Of a stretch of DNA of 64,000 nucleotides, positions 50,854 through 60,116 are shown piece by piece. A program made the position numbers and the translations under genes. The stretch is taken from positions 87,162-151,161 of the forward strand of contig JANSWW010000007.1 in assembly GCA_024743275.1 (NCBI GenBank), read 5' to 3'. The notes beneath the pieces were generated by a model. That model had not been told where the DNA came from. It saw only the letters and a list, made by a program, of their open reading frames with translations, and ran no database searches. Position 1 is the first letter of the stretch, and each line of letters begins with the position of its first letter. This DNA comes from Alphaproteobacteria bacterium. Its GTDB lineage: Bacteria; Pseudomonadota; Alphaproteobacteria; JANSWW01.

Positions 50854-52239
50854 ATGCAGGCATCGGGCGAGATCGTCGAGACGTTGATCGAAGAGGCGGC
50901 ACCCGGACATATCCCGACGGACAACCTGCGCCTGACCGGGGACGAACCGGCTCAGCCCTCGTCCTTCCGGGTCGGGGCGGCGGCGCAGGCGTCGATCGCC
51001 GCCGCCGGCCTCGCCGCGGCGGAACTCCATCGCCGGCGGACCGGTGTCGCCCAGGAGGTCTCGGTCGACATGGCCCATGCGGCCGCCGAATTCCGCAGCG
51101 AGCGTTATTTCACGGTCGACGGCGGTCCGCCCCACGATCTCTTCGATAAGATCGCCGGACTTTATGCCTGCCGCGACGGCTATGTCCGGATCCACACCAA
51201 TTTCCCCCATCACCGGGATGGGCTTCTGGACCTGATCGGTGCCGATTACGATCGCGCGGCGGTCCAGGCGAAGCTCGATCACTGGGACGCCGAGGCCTTC
51301 GAGACGGCGGTTGTCGAGCGGGGACTGGTGGCCACCGCCTATCGCGGTTTCGCCCAATGGGACGCGCTCGACGCCGCCAAGGTGCTACCGGCGCAACCGG
51401 TCATCCATCTCGAAAGGATCGGCGAGGCGCCGCCGAAGGAAATGGGGCCGGGGGCAAGGCCGCTTTCCGGGCTTAAGGTCCTCGATCTGACCCGGGTGAT
51501 CGCCGGCCCGGTCGGCGGCCGGACGTTGGCGGCGCACGGTGCCCAGGTCCTGCGGATCACCGGGCCGCATCTGCCTTTCGTGCCGCCGCTGATCATCGAT
51601 GCGGGCCGGGGCAAGCGCTCTGCGCAACTCGACCTGCGGCAGGATGCCGATCGGGACAGGCTGAAGGGACTGGCGCGGGAGGCCGATGTCTTCGTCCAGG
51701 GCTACCGTCCGGGCGGCCTCGCCGAAAAGGGCTTCTCGCCGGAGGCCTTGGCCGATCTCAGACCCGGCATCGTCGCCGCCAGCCTCAGCGCCTATGGTCA
51801 TCTCGGCCCCTGGTCCGGCCGGCGCGGCTTCGACTCGCTGGTTCAGAACGCGTCCGGCATCAATCATGCCGAGGCCGAGGCGGCGGGCAGCGATATGCCG
51901 AAGGTCCTCCCCTGTCAGGCCCTCGACCACGCCTCCGGTTACTTCCTGGCGCTCGGGATCATGGCGGCCCTCTTGCGGCAGATGGAGGAGGGGGGCAGTT
52001 GGCATGTCCGAGTGTCGCTCGCCCGGACCGGGCTTTGGCTGCGGGATCTCGGGCGGCTTCCGGACGGATTGTCGGCCGCCGATCCGGACCGCGCGGCGGT
52101 CGCGCCCTTCCTCGATGACAGCGAAAGCGGTTTCGGGCGGTTGAGCGCGATCCGCCATGCCGCGACCCTGTCGGAGACGCCGGCCCGTTGGGAGCAACCG
52201 ACGGTCCCGCTGGATTCCCATTCGCCGGTCTGGGTCTGA
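50854..52239 (+). CDS. Family III (CaiB/BaiF-type) CoA-transferase with rearranged halves
   Basis: 461 residues. The usual N-terminal Rossmann segment (LSGLKVLDLTRVIAGPVGG...GAQVLRITGP, GRGKRSAQLDL) begins only near residue 205. The segment after it carries GFDSLVQNASGI and Asp358 in CQALDHASGYFLALGIMAALL, the position of the catalytic Asp. Residues 1-200 instead resemble a C-terminal half (AAGLAAAELHRRRTGVAQEVSVDMAHAA). So this is one half-domain plus one complete unit, not a simple single unit. Substrate unknown. It starts 7 bp after pheA. Confidence 0.8.
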   Translation: MQASGEIVETLIEEAAPGHIPTDNLRLTGDEPAQPSSFRVGAAAQASIAAAGLAAAELHRRRTGVAQEVSVDMAHAAAEFRSERYFTVDGGPPHDLFDKIAGLYACRDGYVRIHTNFPHHRDGLLDLIGADYDRAAVQAKLDHWDAEAFETAVVERGLVATAYRGFAQWDALDAAKVLPAQPVIHLERIGEAPPKEMGPGARPLSGLKVLDLTRVIAGPVGGRTLAAHGAQVLRITGPHLPFVPPLIIDAGRGKRSAQLDLRQDADRDRLKGLAREADVFVQGYRPGGLAEKGFSPEALADLRPGIVAASLSAYGHLGPWSGRRGFDSLVQNASGINHAEAEAAGSDMPKVLPCQALDHASGYFLALGIMAALLRQMEEGGSWHVRVSLARTGLWLRDLGRLPDGLSAADPDRAAVAPFLDDSESGFGRLSAIRHAATLSETPARWEQPTVPLDSHSPVWV

Positions 52240-52247
52240 CGCCGCCG

Positions 52248-53939
52248 ATGCCCACCGTCCGCGAGGTGCTGGAGGCGGGGATCCGCGCCCTTGATCGGGG
52301 TGAAACGGGCCGCGCCCTGGCGATCTTCGACAAAGTTCTCGCCTTCGATCCGGCGCAACCGGACGCGATTCGGTTTCGCCATGCCGCCCGTCAGAGGCTG
52401 ATTGGCGACCTCGCCGCCGACCCTTCGGCGCTGGCGGAGGCATCCGACGCTGAATTATGCGCGTTGCTCGACGATCCGGGGTTGGATCCGCGGACCCTGG
52501 CGAACAGCCTGCTGGAAAGGGTCGCTCCCCGTTGGCCCAAATCCGTGCGGGACACAGGAGCGCTGTCGGACCCTTTGCTCCATGCCGTGTTGCGGGCGAC
52601 CGCCTGGCACAGCCTGCCCCTCGAGGGGCCGATGACGGCGCTGCGTCGCGACCTCCTCGATCTGGACGACGGGGTGTTGCTGGCCGAGCCGGTTCTCGGT
52701 CTCGCCGCCGCCCTGGCGACGCAGATGTTCCGGCAGGAATTCGTTTGCCTGGAAACCAAGGCGGAGCGGGACCGTCTCGCCGCCCTTCAGGCGGAGCTTG
52801 AGGCGGGCAACGGCGACCCGGTCGCGTCGGCCCTGAGGGTGGCCCTTTACCGCCCGCTGTCCTCCCTGGCCCTGTCTGAGGATGTCGCCGAGGCCCTGCT
52901 CCGCCAAGGAGAGCCCGCCCTGTCGGCCCTGTTCGCCACCATCCTTGGCGAGCCATGGGCCGAGCGTGCCCTGATGGCGGACATCCCGGCCCTGACGCCG
53001 GTTCTCGACGCCACATCCATTGCCGTCGCGGAGATGTATGACGAGAACCCCTTCCCGCGTTGGCCGCGGATGGGGCCCGTCACCCCGCTCTCGATGGGGG
53101 CGTGGGTCGGGGATCTTCGGGCGCAGGGCTATCTCCTGGATCGCGACGGCGCCGGGCCGGTGCCCCATGTCCTCGTCGCCGGCGCCGGTACCGGCCAGCA
53201 CCCCCTGCTGATGGCCCGCAGCTTTCCCGAGACCCGTTTTCTGGGGATCGATATCGCCAAGCGCAGTCTCGCGCTCGCGACTCACCGGGCCCGGCTGTAC
53301 AGCGCCGACAATCTCTGTCTCGCCGAAGCGGATATCCTGGCATTGAACGGGGCCGATGCGAGTCTCGTGCCGGAAGACTTCCGGCCCTGCCTGCGGGACG
53401 TGCCGATGATCCAGAGCTTCGGTGTGCTGCATCATCTGGCCGATCCTTTGGCCGGCTGGCGGGCGCTGACCGACCTTATGGCCGAGGACGGGGTGATGTT
53501 GATCGCCCTCTACACGGAGCGGGGACGGCGAAACATCGTGCCGGTCCAGGATTATCTGGCCGCTTTACGGCCAGCGGCGGGGGACGGCGATCCTGACCGC
53601 GTCCGCCGCGCCCGGAAGGCCCTGCTGGCGCTGCCGGACGATCACCGGGCCGCCGGGGCCAGGCAGTTCGCCGATTTCTTCGTGGCCAGCCATTTCCGGG
53701 ATCTGTTCCTGCATGTCCAGGAGCATGTCTTCTCCCTGGAGCGGATCGGCGCCTCTTTGGCCGAGCTCGGGCTGGTCTTCCTGGGGGCGGAGCCGGAGCC
53801 GCCGGTGGCGGACCTGTTCCGCGCCGAGAACCCGGCGCCCGAGGCGTGGCGGGATCTCGCCGCCTGGGACCGGTTCGAGGCACGCCACCCGGACGCCTTT
53901 CTAAGGTGCTTTTCCTTCTGGTGTGGCCGTCCCCGATAG
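52248..53939 (+). CDS. TPR-like SAM-dependent methyltransferase
   Basis: 563 residues. The N-terminus resembles a TPR helix pair (EAGIRALDRGETGRALAIFDKVLAFDP), followed by a helical region to about residue 250. YDENPFPRWPRM marks the linker seen in this family, and a class I methyltransferase domain follows with VLVAGAGTGQHPLLMA (motif I), FLGIDIAKRSLALA (motif II) and MIQSFGVLHHLADPLAGW. The substrate is not known. ATG 52248 is used; it starts 9 bp after the CoA-transferase stop. Confidence 0.82.
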   Translation: MPTVREVLEAGIRALDRGETGRALAIFDKVLAFDPAQPDAIRFRHAARQRLIGDLAADPSALAEASDAELCALLDDPGLDPRTLANSLLERVAPRWPKSVRDTGALSDPLLHAVLRATAWHSLPLEGPMTALRRDLLDLDDGVLLAEPVLGLAAALATQMFRQEFVCLETKAERDRLAALQAELEAGNGDPVASALRVALYRPLSSLALSEDVAEALLRQGEPALSALFATILGEPWAERALMADIPALTPVLDATSIAVAEMYDENPFPRWPRMGPVTPLSMGAWVGDLRAQGYLLDRDGAGPVPHVLVAGAGTGQHPLLMARSFPETRFLGIDIAKRSLALATHRARLYSADNLCLAEADILALNGADASLVPEDFRPCLRDVPMIQSFGVLHHLADPLAGWRALTDLMAEDGVMLIALYTERGRRNIVPVQDYLAALRPAAGDGDPDRVRRARKALLALPDDHRAAGARQFADFFVASHFRDLFLHVQEHVFSLERIGASLAELGLVFLGAEPEPPVADLFRAENPAPEAWRDLAAWDRFEARHPDAFLRCFSFWCGRPR

Positions 53940-54026
53940 GGATTGTCGTAGAAAGCCCTTTACATTGACCCGATGGAAAGCGGTCCCAGGTTATGGGGGC
54001 CGATCACGCAACTGAGGAATACCGAT

Positions 54027-54509
54027 ATGTCATCGCTCGAAGTCTATCTCTCCGGGGAGATCCACACGAATTGGCGCGAAGAGATCGAGGAGGGCTGCAA
54101 GGCCGCCGGCCTCGACGTGACCTTCACCGCGCCGGTCACCATCCACGAGAACAGCGACGATTGCGGCGTCGCGATTCTGGGTGAGGAAGAAAGCGGATTC
54201 TGGAAGGACCACAAGGGCGCCAAGGTCAACGCGCTGCGCACCCGCACGCTGATCGAGCGGGCCGATATCGTCGTGGTCCGGTTCGGCGACAAGTACAAGC
54301 AGTGGAACGCCGCCTTCGACGCGGGCTACGCCGCCGCCCTCAACACCCCCTATATCGTCATGCACGATCCGGCCCTGACCCATCCGCTGAAGGAGGTCGA
54401 CGGGGCCGCCCTCGCCGTCGCCGAGACGCCTGGGCAGATCGTCCAGATCCTGGATTATGTGCTGACCGGCAGCCTGCCGGGCCGCTCCGCCGCCGAGGCC
54501 GCGGCCTAA
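54027..54509 (+). CDS. YtoQ family protein
   Basis: 160 residues. Motifs are VYLSGEIHTNWREEI, FTAPVTIHENSDDCG, SGFWKDHKGAKVNALRTRTLIERADIVVVRFG and KYKQWNAAFDAGYAAAL. These resemble the nucleoside 2-deoxyribosyltransferase-like fold and are characteristic of YtoQ, whose biochemical role is unknown. ATG 54027 is preceded by GAGGAA. It is converging with the beta-barrel gene, with a four-base overlap of coding ends. There is no signal peptide, so it is cytosolic. Confidence 0.85.
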   Translation: MSSLEVYLSGEIHTNWREEIEEGCKAAGLDVTFTAPVTIHENSDDCGVAILGEEESGFWKDHKGAKVNALRTRTLIERADIVVVRFGDKYKQWNAAFDAGYAAALNTPYIVMHDPALTHPLKEVDGAALAVAETPGQIVQILDYVLTGSLPGRSAAEAAA

Positions 54510-55765
54510 AAGAAATATCGGTAGCTGATCTGGAACAAGGTCTCGTCGAACTGTTCCGGTTCGCCCGATTGACCCCGGTCCGGCCGCTGATCTTCGGAGT
54601 AGACCACTTCGAAGGTCAGCCGGTGCCGGTCGCCGGGATAGTAGATATAGGCGGCGGTGAACGCGTTCCCCTCCTGATCGTGGGGCGGGCGCCCGGCGAA
54701 TCCGGGATTGAGGTCGTCCAGAAGGAACCGGTCCCAGCGGACGCTGACCCGGTGGTCGCGGCCGAAGGGGCGGCTCAGCATTACATAGCCCGCCCTGAAT
54801 TCGACCCCGATCCGGGCGTCCCGCTGGCCATCGGGGAAGATCTCCGTGGTGCCGGCCATGATCTGGCCCAACGCTTCGATCTCATAGGGCAGGAATAGCC
54901 GCCCGCCGAGATTGGCGAATTTCGTCGCCCAGGCGCCCTGACCGTTGCGGGCGGCCCTCGGGTCGGCGAAATTGTGATAGCCGAAGACCCCGATCTCGCC
55001 CCAGCTTTCGTCGGCATAGGTCACCCCGCCATGGAGGCCGATATTGTCGTCGAGCTCCAGGAAGGGGCGCAGGTCGCGCGGCCGGCCCTGAACAGGGACG
55101 GCGATGTCGTCGAAATAGCCGGACTTCCGGTCGTGAACGCCCCAGCCCCGATAGGTCAGCAGCACGCCGAGCGGATCGTTGCCGACAAAGGCGGCGAGGG
55201 TCGTATCGACCCGCGCGTCCGCGTCGAGCCGGTAGGTGAGGCCGCCCTCGACCCCGGTGGAACGGACCTCCTCCCCGATCCAGGCGTTCACCGCCGACGG
55301 CGTGATCGTATAGGGCGATGTCCAGCCGATGCTCTCATGCTCCAGCGAGACCGGTGGGAAAAAGACGCCCGCCCGGATCCGGGGCCGCCAGCGGGAGGTC
55401 GAGACCGGGCGGTATTGCAGGAAGCCTTCGACGAGGTCGACCGGGTGGTGTTGGTCCGGCTCGTATTGGGCCTGAAGGAACAGGGACGTCTCGAAACCGA
55501 GGCGGGCATCGAGGATCAGGGTCGCGTCGGCGATGTCGGCCTCGACTTCCCGGTCGCCGTCGCCGCTGCCGAAGCGCAGCAGCCCCCGCCCGCCATCGGC
55601 CCAATTCTCCTTGGCGTCGGCCGACGCCGCCCGCAGGTCGATCAGGCCCGTGACCTCGTACTCGACCGGCATGTCGCCGATGAGGAATTGGTCCTGAAGC
55701 TGTGCCGTCGCCGGCCCGGCCGTCAGCAGCGCCATGCCGACCAGCGCGAGTGGGAACCGCCTCAT
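54506..55765 (-). CDS. Outer-membrane beta-barrel (porin-like) protein
   Basis: 419 residues. The signal peptide is RRFPLALVGMALLTAGPATA with cleavage near AQLQDQF. The rest is alternating amphipathic strand sequence ending ETLFQISYRYFF; the terminal aromatic Phe is the BamA recognition signal. No named porin family is recognised with confidence. ATG 55765 overlaps the stop of the upstream EAL protein (ATGA), so production is coupled to c-di-GMP turnover machinery. It is the third gene of a cupredoxin-GGDEF/EAL-barrel operon. Confidence 0.78.
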   Translation of the reverse strand: MRRFPLALVGMALLTAGPATAQLQDQFLIGDMPVEYEVTGLIDLRAASADAKENWADGGRGLLRFGSGDGDREVEADIADATLILDARLGFETSLFLQAQYEPDQHHPVDLVEGFLQYRPVSTSRWRPRIRAGVFFPPVSLEHESIGWTSPYTITPSAVNAWIGEEVRSTGVEGGLTYRLDADARVDTTLAAFVGNDPLGVLLTYRGWGVHDRKSGYFDDIAVPVQGRPRDLRPFLELDDNIGLHGGVTYADESWGEIGVFGYHNFADPRAARNGQGAWATKFANLGGRLFLPYEIEALGQIMAGTTEIFPDGQRDARIGVEFRAGYVMLSRPFGRDHRVSVRWDRFLLDDLNPGFAGRPPHDQEGNAFTAAYIYYPGDRHRLTFEVVYSEDQRPDRGQSGEPEQFDETLFQISYRYFF

Positions 55766-58173
55766 GACGCGGCCGTGCTGTTTTCCGGCGTCCAGACCGG
55801 CGCCGAGGTCACCAGCGCGACGAAGTCGGATTCCGGTAGGGGGCGGGACATGAAGAAGCCCTGGGCGGCCTCGCAGCCGAGGTGGTGCAGGCGGGTGAGC
55901 GACGCCTGATCCTCCACGCCCTCCGCAGTGATGGCGAGACCGAGATTGTGGCCCATCTCCACCGTTGAGCGGACGATCACGTCGTCCTCGTCCGACGTGG
56001 CGAGGTTGAGGACGAAGGACTTGTCGATCTTCAGTTCGTGCACCGGCAGCCGCTTGAGATAGCTGAGCGAGGAATAGCCGGTGCCGTAGTCGTCGATGGA
56101 CAGCGGCACGCCGAGGGCGGCCAGCTTTTCCAGGATCGTGAGGACCAGATCCTGATCTTCCATCAGGGCACCCTCGGTGATTTCCAGGGTCAGCGCCTCT
56201 GGCGGCAGGGAACGGGCGGAAAGCTCCCGGGCGACAATCTCCGGCAGCGCCGGGTTCACCAGATCGCGGACCGACAGGTTGACCGCGACCGTGAGATCGT
56301 GACCGTCCCGCCGCCAGGCCGCCGCCGAGTCCATCGCCGTCGCCAGGACCCAGTCGGTCAGGACCCGGATCTGACCGGTCTGCTCGGCGAAGGGGATGAA
56401 GCTGTCCGGCGGCATGAAGCCTCGCACCGGATGGATCCAGCGGACCAGCGCCTCGGCGCCTTTGATCCGGCCGGAGGCGACGTCGATCTTCGGCTGATAG
56501 TAGACCTGGAACTCGCCCGCCTCGACGCCCTTGCGCAGTTCGCCCATGAGGCCGAGGCGGTCCGGGTCGGGCTTGTCGCGCGCCGGGTCGAAGACATGGA
56601 GGAAGCGGGCCTTTCCCCGCGCCAGGTCGACCGAGAAATCCGCCTGACGCAGCAGGGCGTCCGCGTCGTGCCCGTGTTCGGGACAGATCGACAGGCCGAC
56701 ATGGGCGGTGATGTCCACGTTCACGCCGTCGATCTGCAGGGCCCGTGTCAGCCCGTCGGTGACGTCGGCCATCTGCCGGTCGAGGCCCTCCCGGCCGCCG
56801 CATTCCAGCAGCAGGGCGAAATCGTCGCTGCCGATCCGGCCGACCAGCGCTCTCTCGCCGGCCGCCTCGGCGATCCGGTTGGCCAGTTCCTGGATCAAGA
56901 TGTCGCCGAGATGATGGCCAAGGGTCCGCCCGACCTCGCGCACGGTCGGCGCGTTGATCACCGCGATCCCGATGGCGCCGTCTTCCCGTCCGGCGGATCT
57001 CGCCGTCGCGATCCGGTCCTTGGCGCGCTCGATGAACTCCATCCGGTTGGGCCGCCCGGTCAGCGCGTCATATCGGGCCTGATAGGAGATCCGCTCCTCC
57101 CGGTCGCGGATGTCGCCGGTCATCTGGTTGAAGCTGGTGGCCAGATCCGACAACTCGTCCCTTGTGGTGACCGCGACCTCCTCGCGGTAGTCGCCGCCGC
57201 TGACCCGGCGGGCGGCGGCGGCCAGGGTGCGGATCGGCCGGACGATACTCCGGCCGGTCAGGAAGGCGCCGATCAGCCCGACGGCAAGCGAGGCGGCGAG
57301 GATGACATACATGCTGAGCAGCAGCGGGTCGGCGGCCTTCAGTGCTTCGTCCAGGGAGAGTGTGAACACCACCCCGACCGGCAGGCTGCCCACGGCCGTG
57401 TCCAGACGGGCCGGCAGATAGGCCTTCAACTCGCCGCCGAGGGCAACGGCCTGGACGGTCTGCCACTCCAGGCTGCCCGCGCCGCCGTCGCTCTCCGTCG
57501 TCAGAGCGGCTTCCAGATCGCTTGTCGCGGCGGGGGCGAGCGTCGAGGACGTCACATTCCAGCCGCCATAAGCGCCGGTCGTGATCACCGCGAGCGAGAC
57601 ATCCTGGGTCACCGACGCGGCCAGGGCCTCGAGACTGGCTCCGTCCAGGGGCACCCAGGCGGCGATGAAGGCCACCGGGACCGGCACCAGGACCGGGACG
57701 ACGATGATCCGGAAGGTGCCGTTGTCCGTCGCGACGAAGCTCTGGGTCGCGGTTTCGGTGTCATAGGCCTCGTCCACCAGGGCGAGATAGGGGAACGCGG
57801 CGCCCAACAGGTCCGCATCCGCCTGGGTATCGGCCTCGATATGGCCGTCGAGGTCGATCAGGGTCGCGCGGGCGACGTCGAGCCGGTCGCGGACATTCTG
57901 CATCACGCTCGCCATGGTACCGGGATCGCCCGTGGCGATCGCCTCCCGGAAGGCAAAGTCGAGGGTGACGATCTCGGCTTCCTGCACCAGGCGTTCGTTC
58001 TCCCGGATGATCGCCTGCCGCAGGACCGCCGCTTCGTTGGTCAGATCGTTCTGGGCCCGTTCGATCACCAGGTCCCGGTTGGAGGAGGTCACCGCCACCA
58101 GATTGATGACCTGGATGATGCCCAGCAACAGGGCGACCAGCAGCAGCAATCGGGTTTGCAGGGAGATCCGCAT
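55762..58173 (-). CDS. Membrane sensor with degenerate GGDEF and intact EAL domain (c-di-GMP phosphodiesterase)
   Basis: 803 residues. TM1 (LLLLVALLLGIIQVINLVAV) is followed by a periplasmic sensor of about 240 residues, TM2 (LLLSMYVILAASLAVGLIGAFL), HAMP, GGDEF and EAL. The GGDEF signature is GSDDF (residues 448-452), so cyclase activity is doubtful. The EAL domain is complete: EAL 574-576, VNLSVRDL, LEITEGALM, DDYGTGYSSLSYLKRL, ELKIDKSFV and ITAEGVED. Predicted output is c-di-GMP hydrolysis tuned by a periplasmic signal. It lies 9 bp after the cupredoxin gene. Confidence 0.9.
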   Translation of the reverse strand: MRISLQTRLLLLVALLLGIIQVINLVAVTSSNRDLVIERAQNDLTNEAAVLRQAIIRENERLVQEAEIVTLDFAFREAIATGDPGTMASVMQNVRDRLDVARATLIDLDGHIEADTQADADLLGAAFPYLALVDEAYDTETATQSFVATDNGTFRIIVVPVLVPVPVAFIAAWVPLDGASLEALAASVTQDVSLAVITTGAYGGWNVTSSTLAPAATSDLEAALTTESDGGAGSLEWQTVQAVALGGELKAYLPARLDTAVGSLPVGVVFTLSLDEALKAADPLLLSMYVILAASLAVGLIGAFLTGRSIVRPIRTLAAAARRVSGGDYREEVAVTTRDELSDLATSFNQMTGDIRDREERISYQARYDALTGRPNRMEFIERAKDRIATARSAGREDGAIGIAVINAPTVREVGRTLGHHLGDILIQELANRIAEAAGERALVGRIGSDDFALLLECGGREGLDRQMADVTDGLTRALQIDGVNVDITAHVGLSICPEHGHDADALLRQADFSVDLARGKARFLHVFDPARDKPDPDRLGLMGELRKGVEAGEFQVYYQPKIDVASGRIKGAEALVRWIHPVRGFMPPDSFIPFAEQTGQIRVLTDWVLATAMDSAAAWRRDGHDLTVAVNLSVRDLVNPALPEIVARELSARSLPPEALTLEITEGALMEDQDLVLTILEKLAALGVPLSIDDYGTGYSSLSYLKRLPVHELKIDKSFVLNLATSDEDDVIVRSTVEMGHNLGLAITAEGVEDQASLTRLHHLGCEAAQGFFMSRPLPESDFVALVTSAPVWTPENSTAAS

Positions 58174-58182
58174 CGAACTTCC

Positions 58183-58869
58183 TCAGTATTTCCGACGTTC
58201 CTTGCCGCGCCCGGCACCTTCCCGCCGACCGGCGCGCAGGTCGATGGCCACGGTTTTCACCCCGCCCTCGGCATCGATGGTCACTTCCTGTTCCCAACGA
58301 GCCGGACGGCCGCGCAACAGGGGATGCCAGGGCCTTAGGACATAGCGGCCGGGGGCGAGGTCCTCGAACACCGCGTCGCCGGCCGCGCCGGTCTCGCGAT
58401 AATGGGGGGCCGCGATCACATAGATGAAGCCCCTCATCTGATCGTGGATGTTGCAGCCGACCGCGACAACGCCGGGCTCTTCCAGGACGATCTCCTTCTC
58501 CGCCCCGTCCGCCCGCATCACCGCGTCGAACTGCTTCACCCGGGAAAAGGAATAGACATGGTGATTGAAGGGGTCGCTGTTTCTGAGCCGGACCGTGCCG
58601 CCCGCCCGGACCAGCACGACCGTCGGCTCGAAGGCCGTGTCCGCCTGGTCGAGGACGGGAACCCCATCGGGCGCGTCCACCGGTCCGTCGGGTTGGGCGT
58701 CCAGGGGGGTGAGGGTCAGGACCGCGCCGACGACCGGCTCGCCGTCCGCATCGACCACCCGGAAGGCGGCCTCCTGGCCGGCCCCGAGCGACGCGGCCAT
58801 GGCGGAGAGGGCCGTCGCCAGGCAAAAGACGGTGGCGGCCGCAATCCCTTTTCCTCTCAGCGATCCCAT
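58183..58869 (-). CDS. Periplasmic cupredoxin-like (methylamine utilisation-type) protein
   Basis: 228 residues. The signal peptide is GKGIAAATVFCLATALSAMAA. A cupredoxin-like domain follows with RLRNSDPFNHHVYSFS (His103/His104) and VAVGCNIHDQMRGF (Cys139, His142, Met145), the ligand pattern of a type 1 copper site. A beta-sandwich segment (FEDLAPGRYVLRPWHPLL) and a basic C-terminus rich in Arg and Lys follow. It is often named methylamine utilisation protein, but no mau genes are present. ATG 58869 has GGGAGAGG upstream. It is first in the operon with the EAL protein. Copper binding is inferred. Confidence 0.82.
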   Translation of the reverse strand: MGSLRGKGIAAATVFCLATALSAMAASLGAGQEAAFRVVDADGEPVVGAVLTLTPLDAQPDGPVDAPDGVPVLDQADTAFEPTVVLVRAGGTVRLRNSDPFNHHVYSFSRVKQFDAVMRADGAEKEIVLEEPGVVAVGCNIHDQMRGFIYVIAAPHYRETGAAGDAVFEDLAPGRYVLRPWHPLLRGRPARWEQEVTIDAEGGVKTVAIDLRAGRREGAGRGKERRKY

Positions 58870-59093
58870 CCGGCCTCTCCCTCTAAATGATCGTTCAGAA
58901 ACTTCTTTAGGGGGCCGGCCCGGCGGCGGCAAGGTCCATGTCCGGTTTCCGCTCCCACCTACCCGAGCTCAGTCGGTATTGATACCAGCCTAGTCCCCCC
59001 AGCGGACCGGCGACATCATAACATCTCCGTTAGGGTCGGCCGATGCGGCATCGGGTTGGGCCGTGCTGTCCCGGTTGGGCGCGCAATGTGCGC

Positions 59094-60116
59094 CTAGCCC
59101 CTGGTGTCGAGCAGTTTGGCGAACACGTCCTCCGCCGAGACGGTCCCGACGACCTCCCCGTCGGCGGTCACCGCCAACAGGGGCACAGACTGGAGGCGGA
59201 GCATGACGTCGCGGGCGGGGGCGTCGGCGGGAATGGTCTCCTCCGCCGTCCGGTCCGTTCCGGGCACCGCCATATCGCCGGCCTTGAGCACCCCCAGCGG
59301 GTTCATATGGGCGACGAAATCGGCGACATAGTCGTTGGCGGGCTCGGAGAAGATGTCCTTCGGCGTGCCGCATTGGACGATCCGCCCGCCTTCCATGATG
59401 GCGATGCGATCCCCCAGCTTGAACGCCTCGTCGAGATCGTGGCTGACGAAGATGATCGTCCGTTTGAGAGTCCTCTGCAGGTCCAGCAACTCGTCCTGGA
59501 GGCGGTTCCGGATCAGCGGATCGAGCGCTGAGAAGGGCTCGTCCATCAGCAGGATCGGGGCTTGGGTGGCGAATGCGCGGGCGAGGCCGACCCGCTGCTG
59601 CATGCCCCCCGACAACTCCCCGACCTTGCGGTCGGCCCAATCGGTCAGGCCGACCAGGGCCAATTGGTCCATCACCCGTTGCCGGCGCTCTTGCCGGTCG
59701 AGCCCGGCCAGTTCGAGGCCCAGCCCGGCGTTGTCGGCGACCGTCCGCCAGGGCAGCAGGCCGAATTGCTGGAACACCATGGCCACGCGGTTGAGCCGGA
59801 TATGGCGCAGGGTGGCGGCGTCGGCGTGGGTGACGTCGACCATGCGGTCGCCGTCATGGACCTCGACCGCGCCGCGGACCACCGGGTTGAGGCCGTTGAC
59901 CGCCCGCAGCAGGGTGGATTTGCCGGAGCCGGAGAGTCCCATCAGCACGAGGATCTCGCCCTCCGCCACATCAACCGAGCAGTCGTGCACGCCGAGGATC
60001 TGTCCGGTCGCCGCCTGGATCTCCGCCCGGCTCTTGCCGTCGTCCATCAAGGGTAGGGCGGTTTCCGGCCGCTCGCCGAAAACGATGTTGACCGCGTTGA
60101 AGGACACCGCCGTCAT
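59094..60116 (-). CDS. choV: Choline/betaine ABC transporter ATP-binding protein
   Basis: 340 residues. Walker A is LMGLSGSGKSTLLRAVNGLNP, the signature is LSGGMQQRVGLARAFA, and Walker B is ILLMDEPFSALDP. The C-terminus resembles one CBS-like regulatory unit (SVPLLAVTADGEVVGTVSAEDVF), as in ProV/OpuAA proteins that sense ionic strength. Neighbouring choX and betI favour choline over glycine betaine. ATG 60116 overlaps the permease stop (ATGA). It is the last gene of choXWV. Confidence 0.9.
   Translation of the reverse strand: MTAVSFNAVNIVFGERPETALPLMDDGKSRAEIQAATGQILGVHDCSVDVAEGEILVLMGLSGSGKSTLLRAVNGLNPVVRGAVEVHDGDRMVDVTHADAATLRHIRLNRVAMVFQQFGLLPWRTVADNAGLGLELAGLDRQERRQRVMDQLALVGLTDWADRKVGELSGGMQQRVGLARAFATQAPILLMDEPFSALDPLIRNRLQDELLDLQRTLKRTIIFVSHDLDEAFKLGDRIAIMEGGRIVQCGTPKDIFSEPANDYVADFVAHMNPLGVLKAGDMAVPGTDRTAEETIPADAPARDVMLRLQSVPLLAVTADGEVVGTVSAEDVFAKLLDTRG

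Noticed and set aside
54506..56803. Open frame joining the beta-barrel gene with a long upstream part opposite the EAL frame
   Set aside because: The upstream part is an out-of-frame reading of the EAL gene; the barrel has its own signal peptide starting at ATG 55765.
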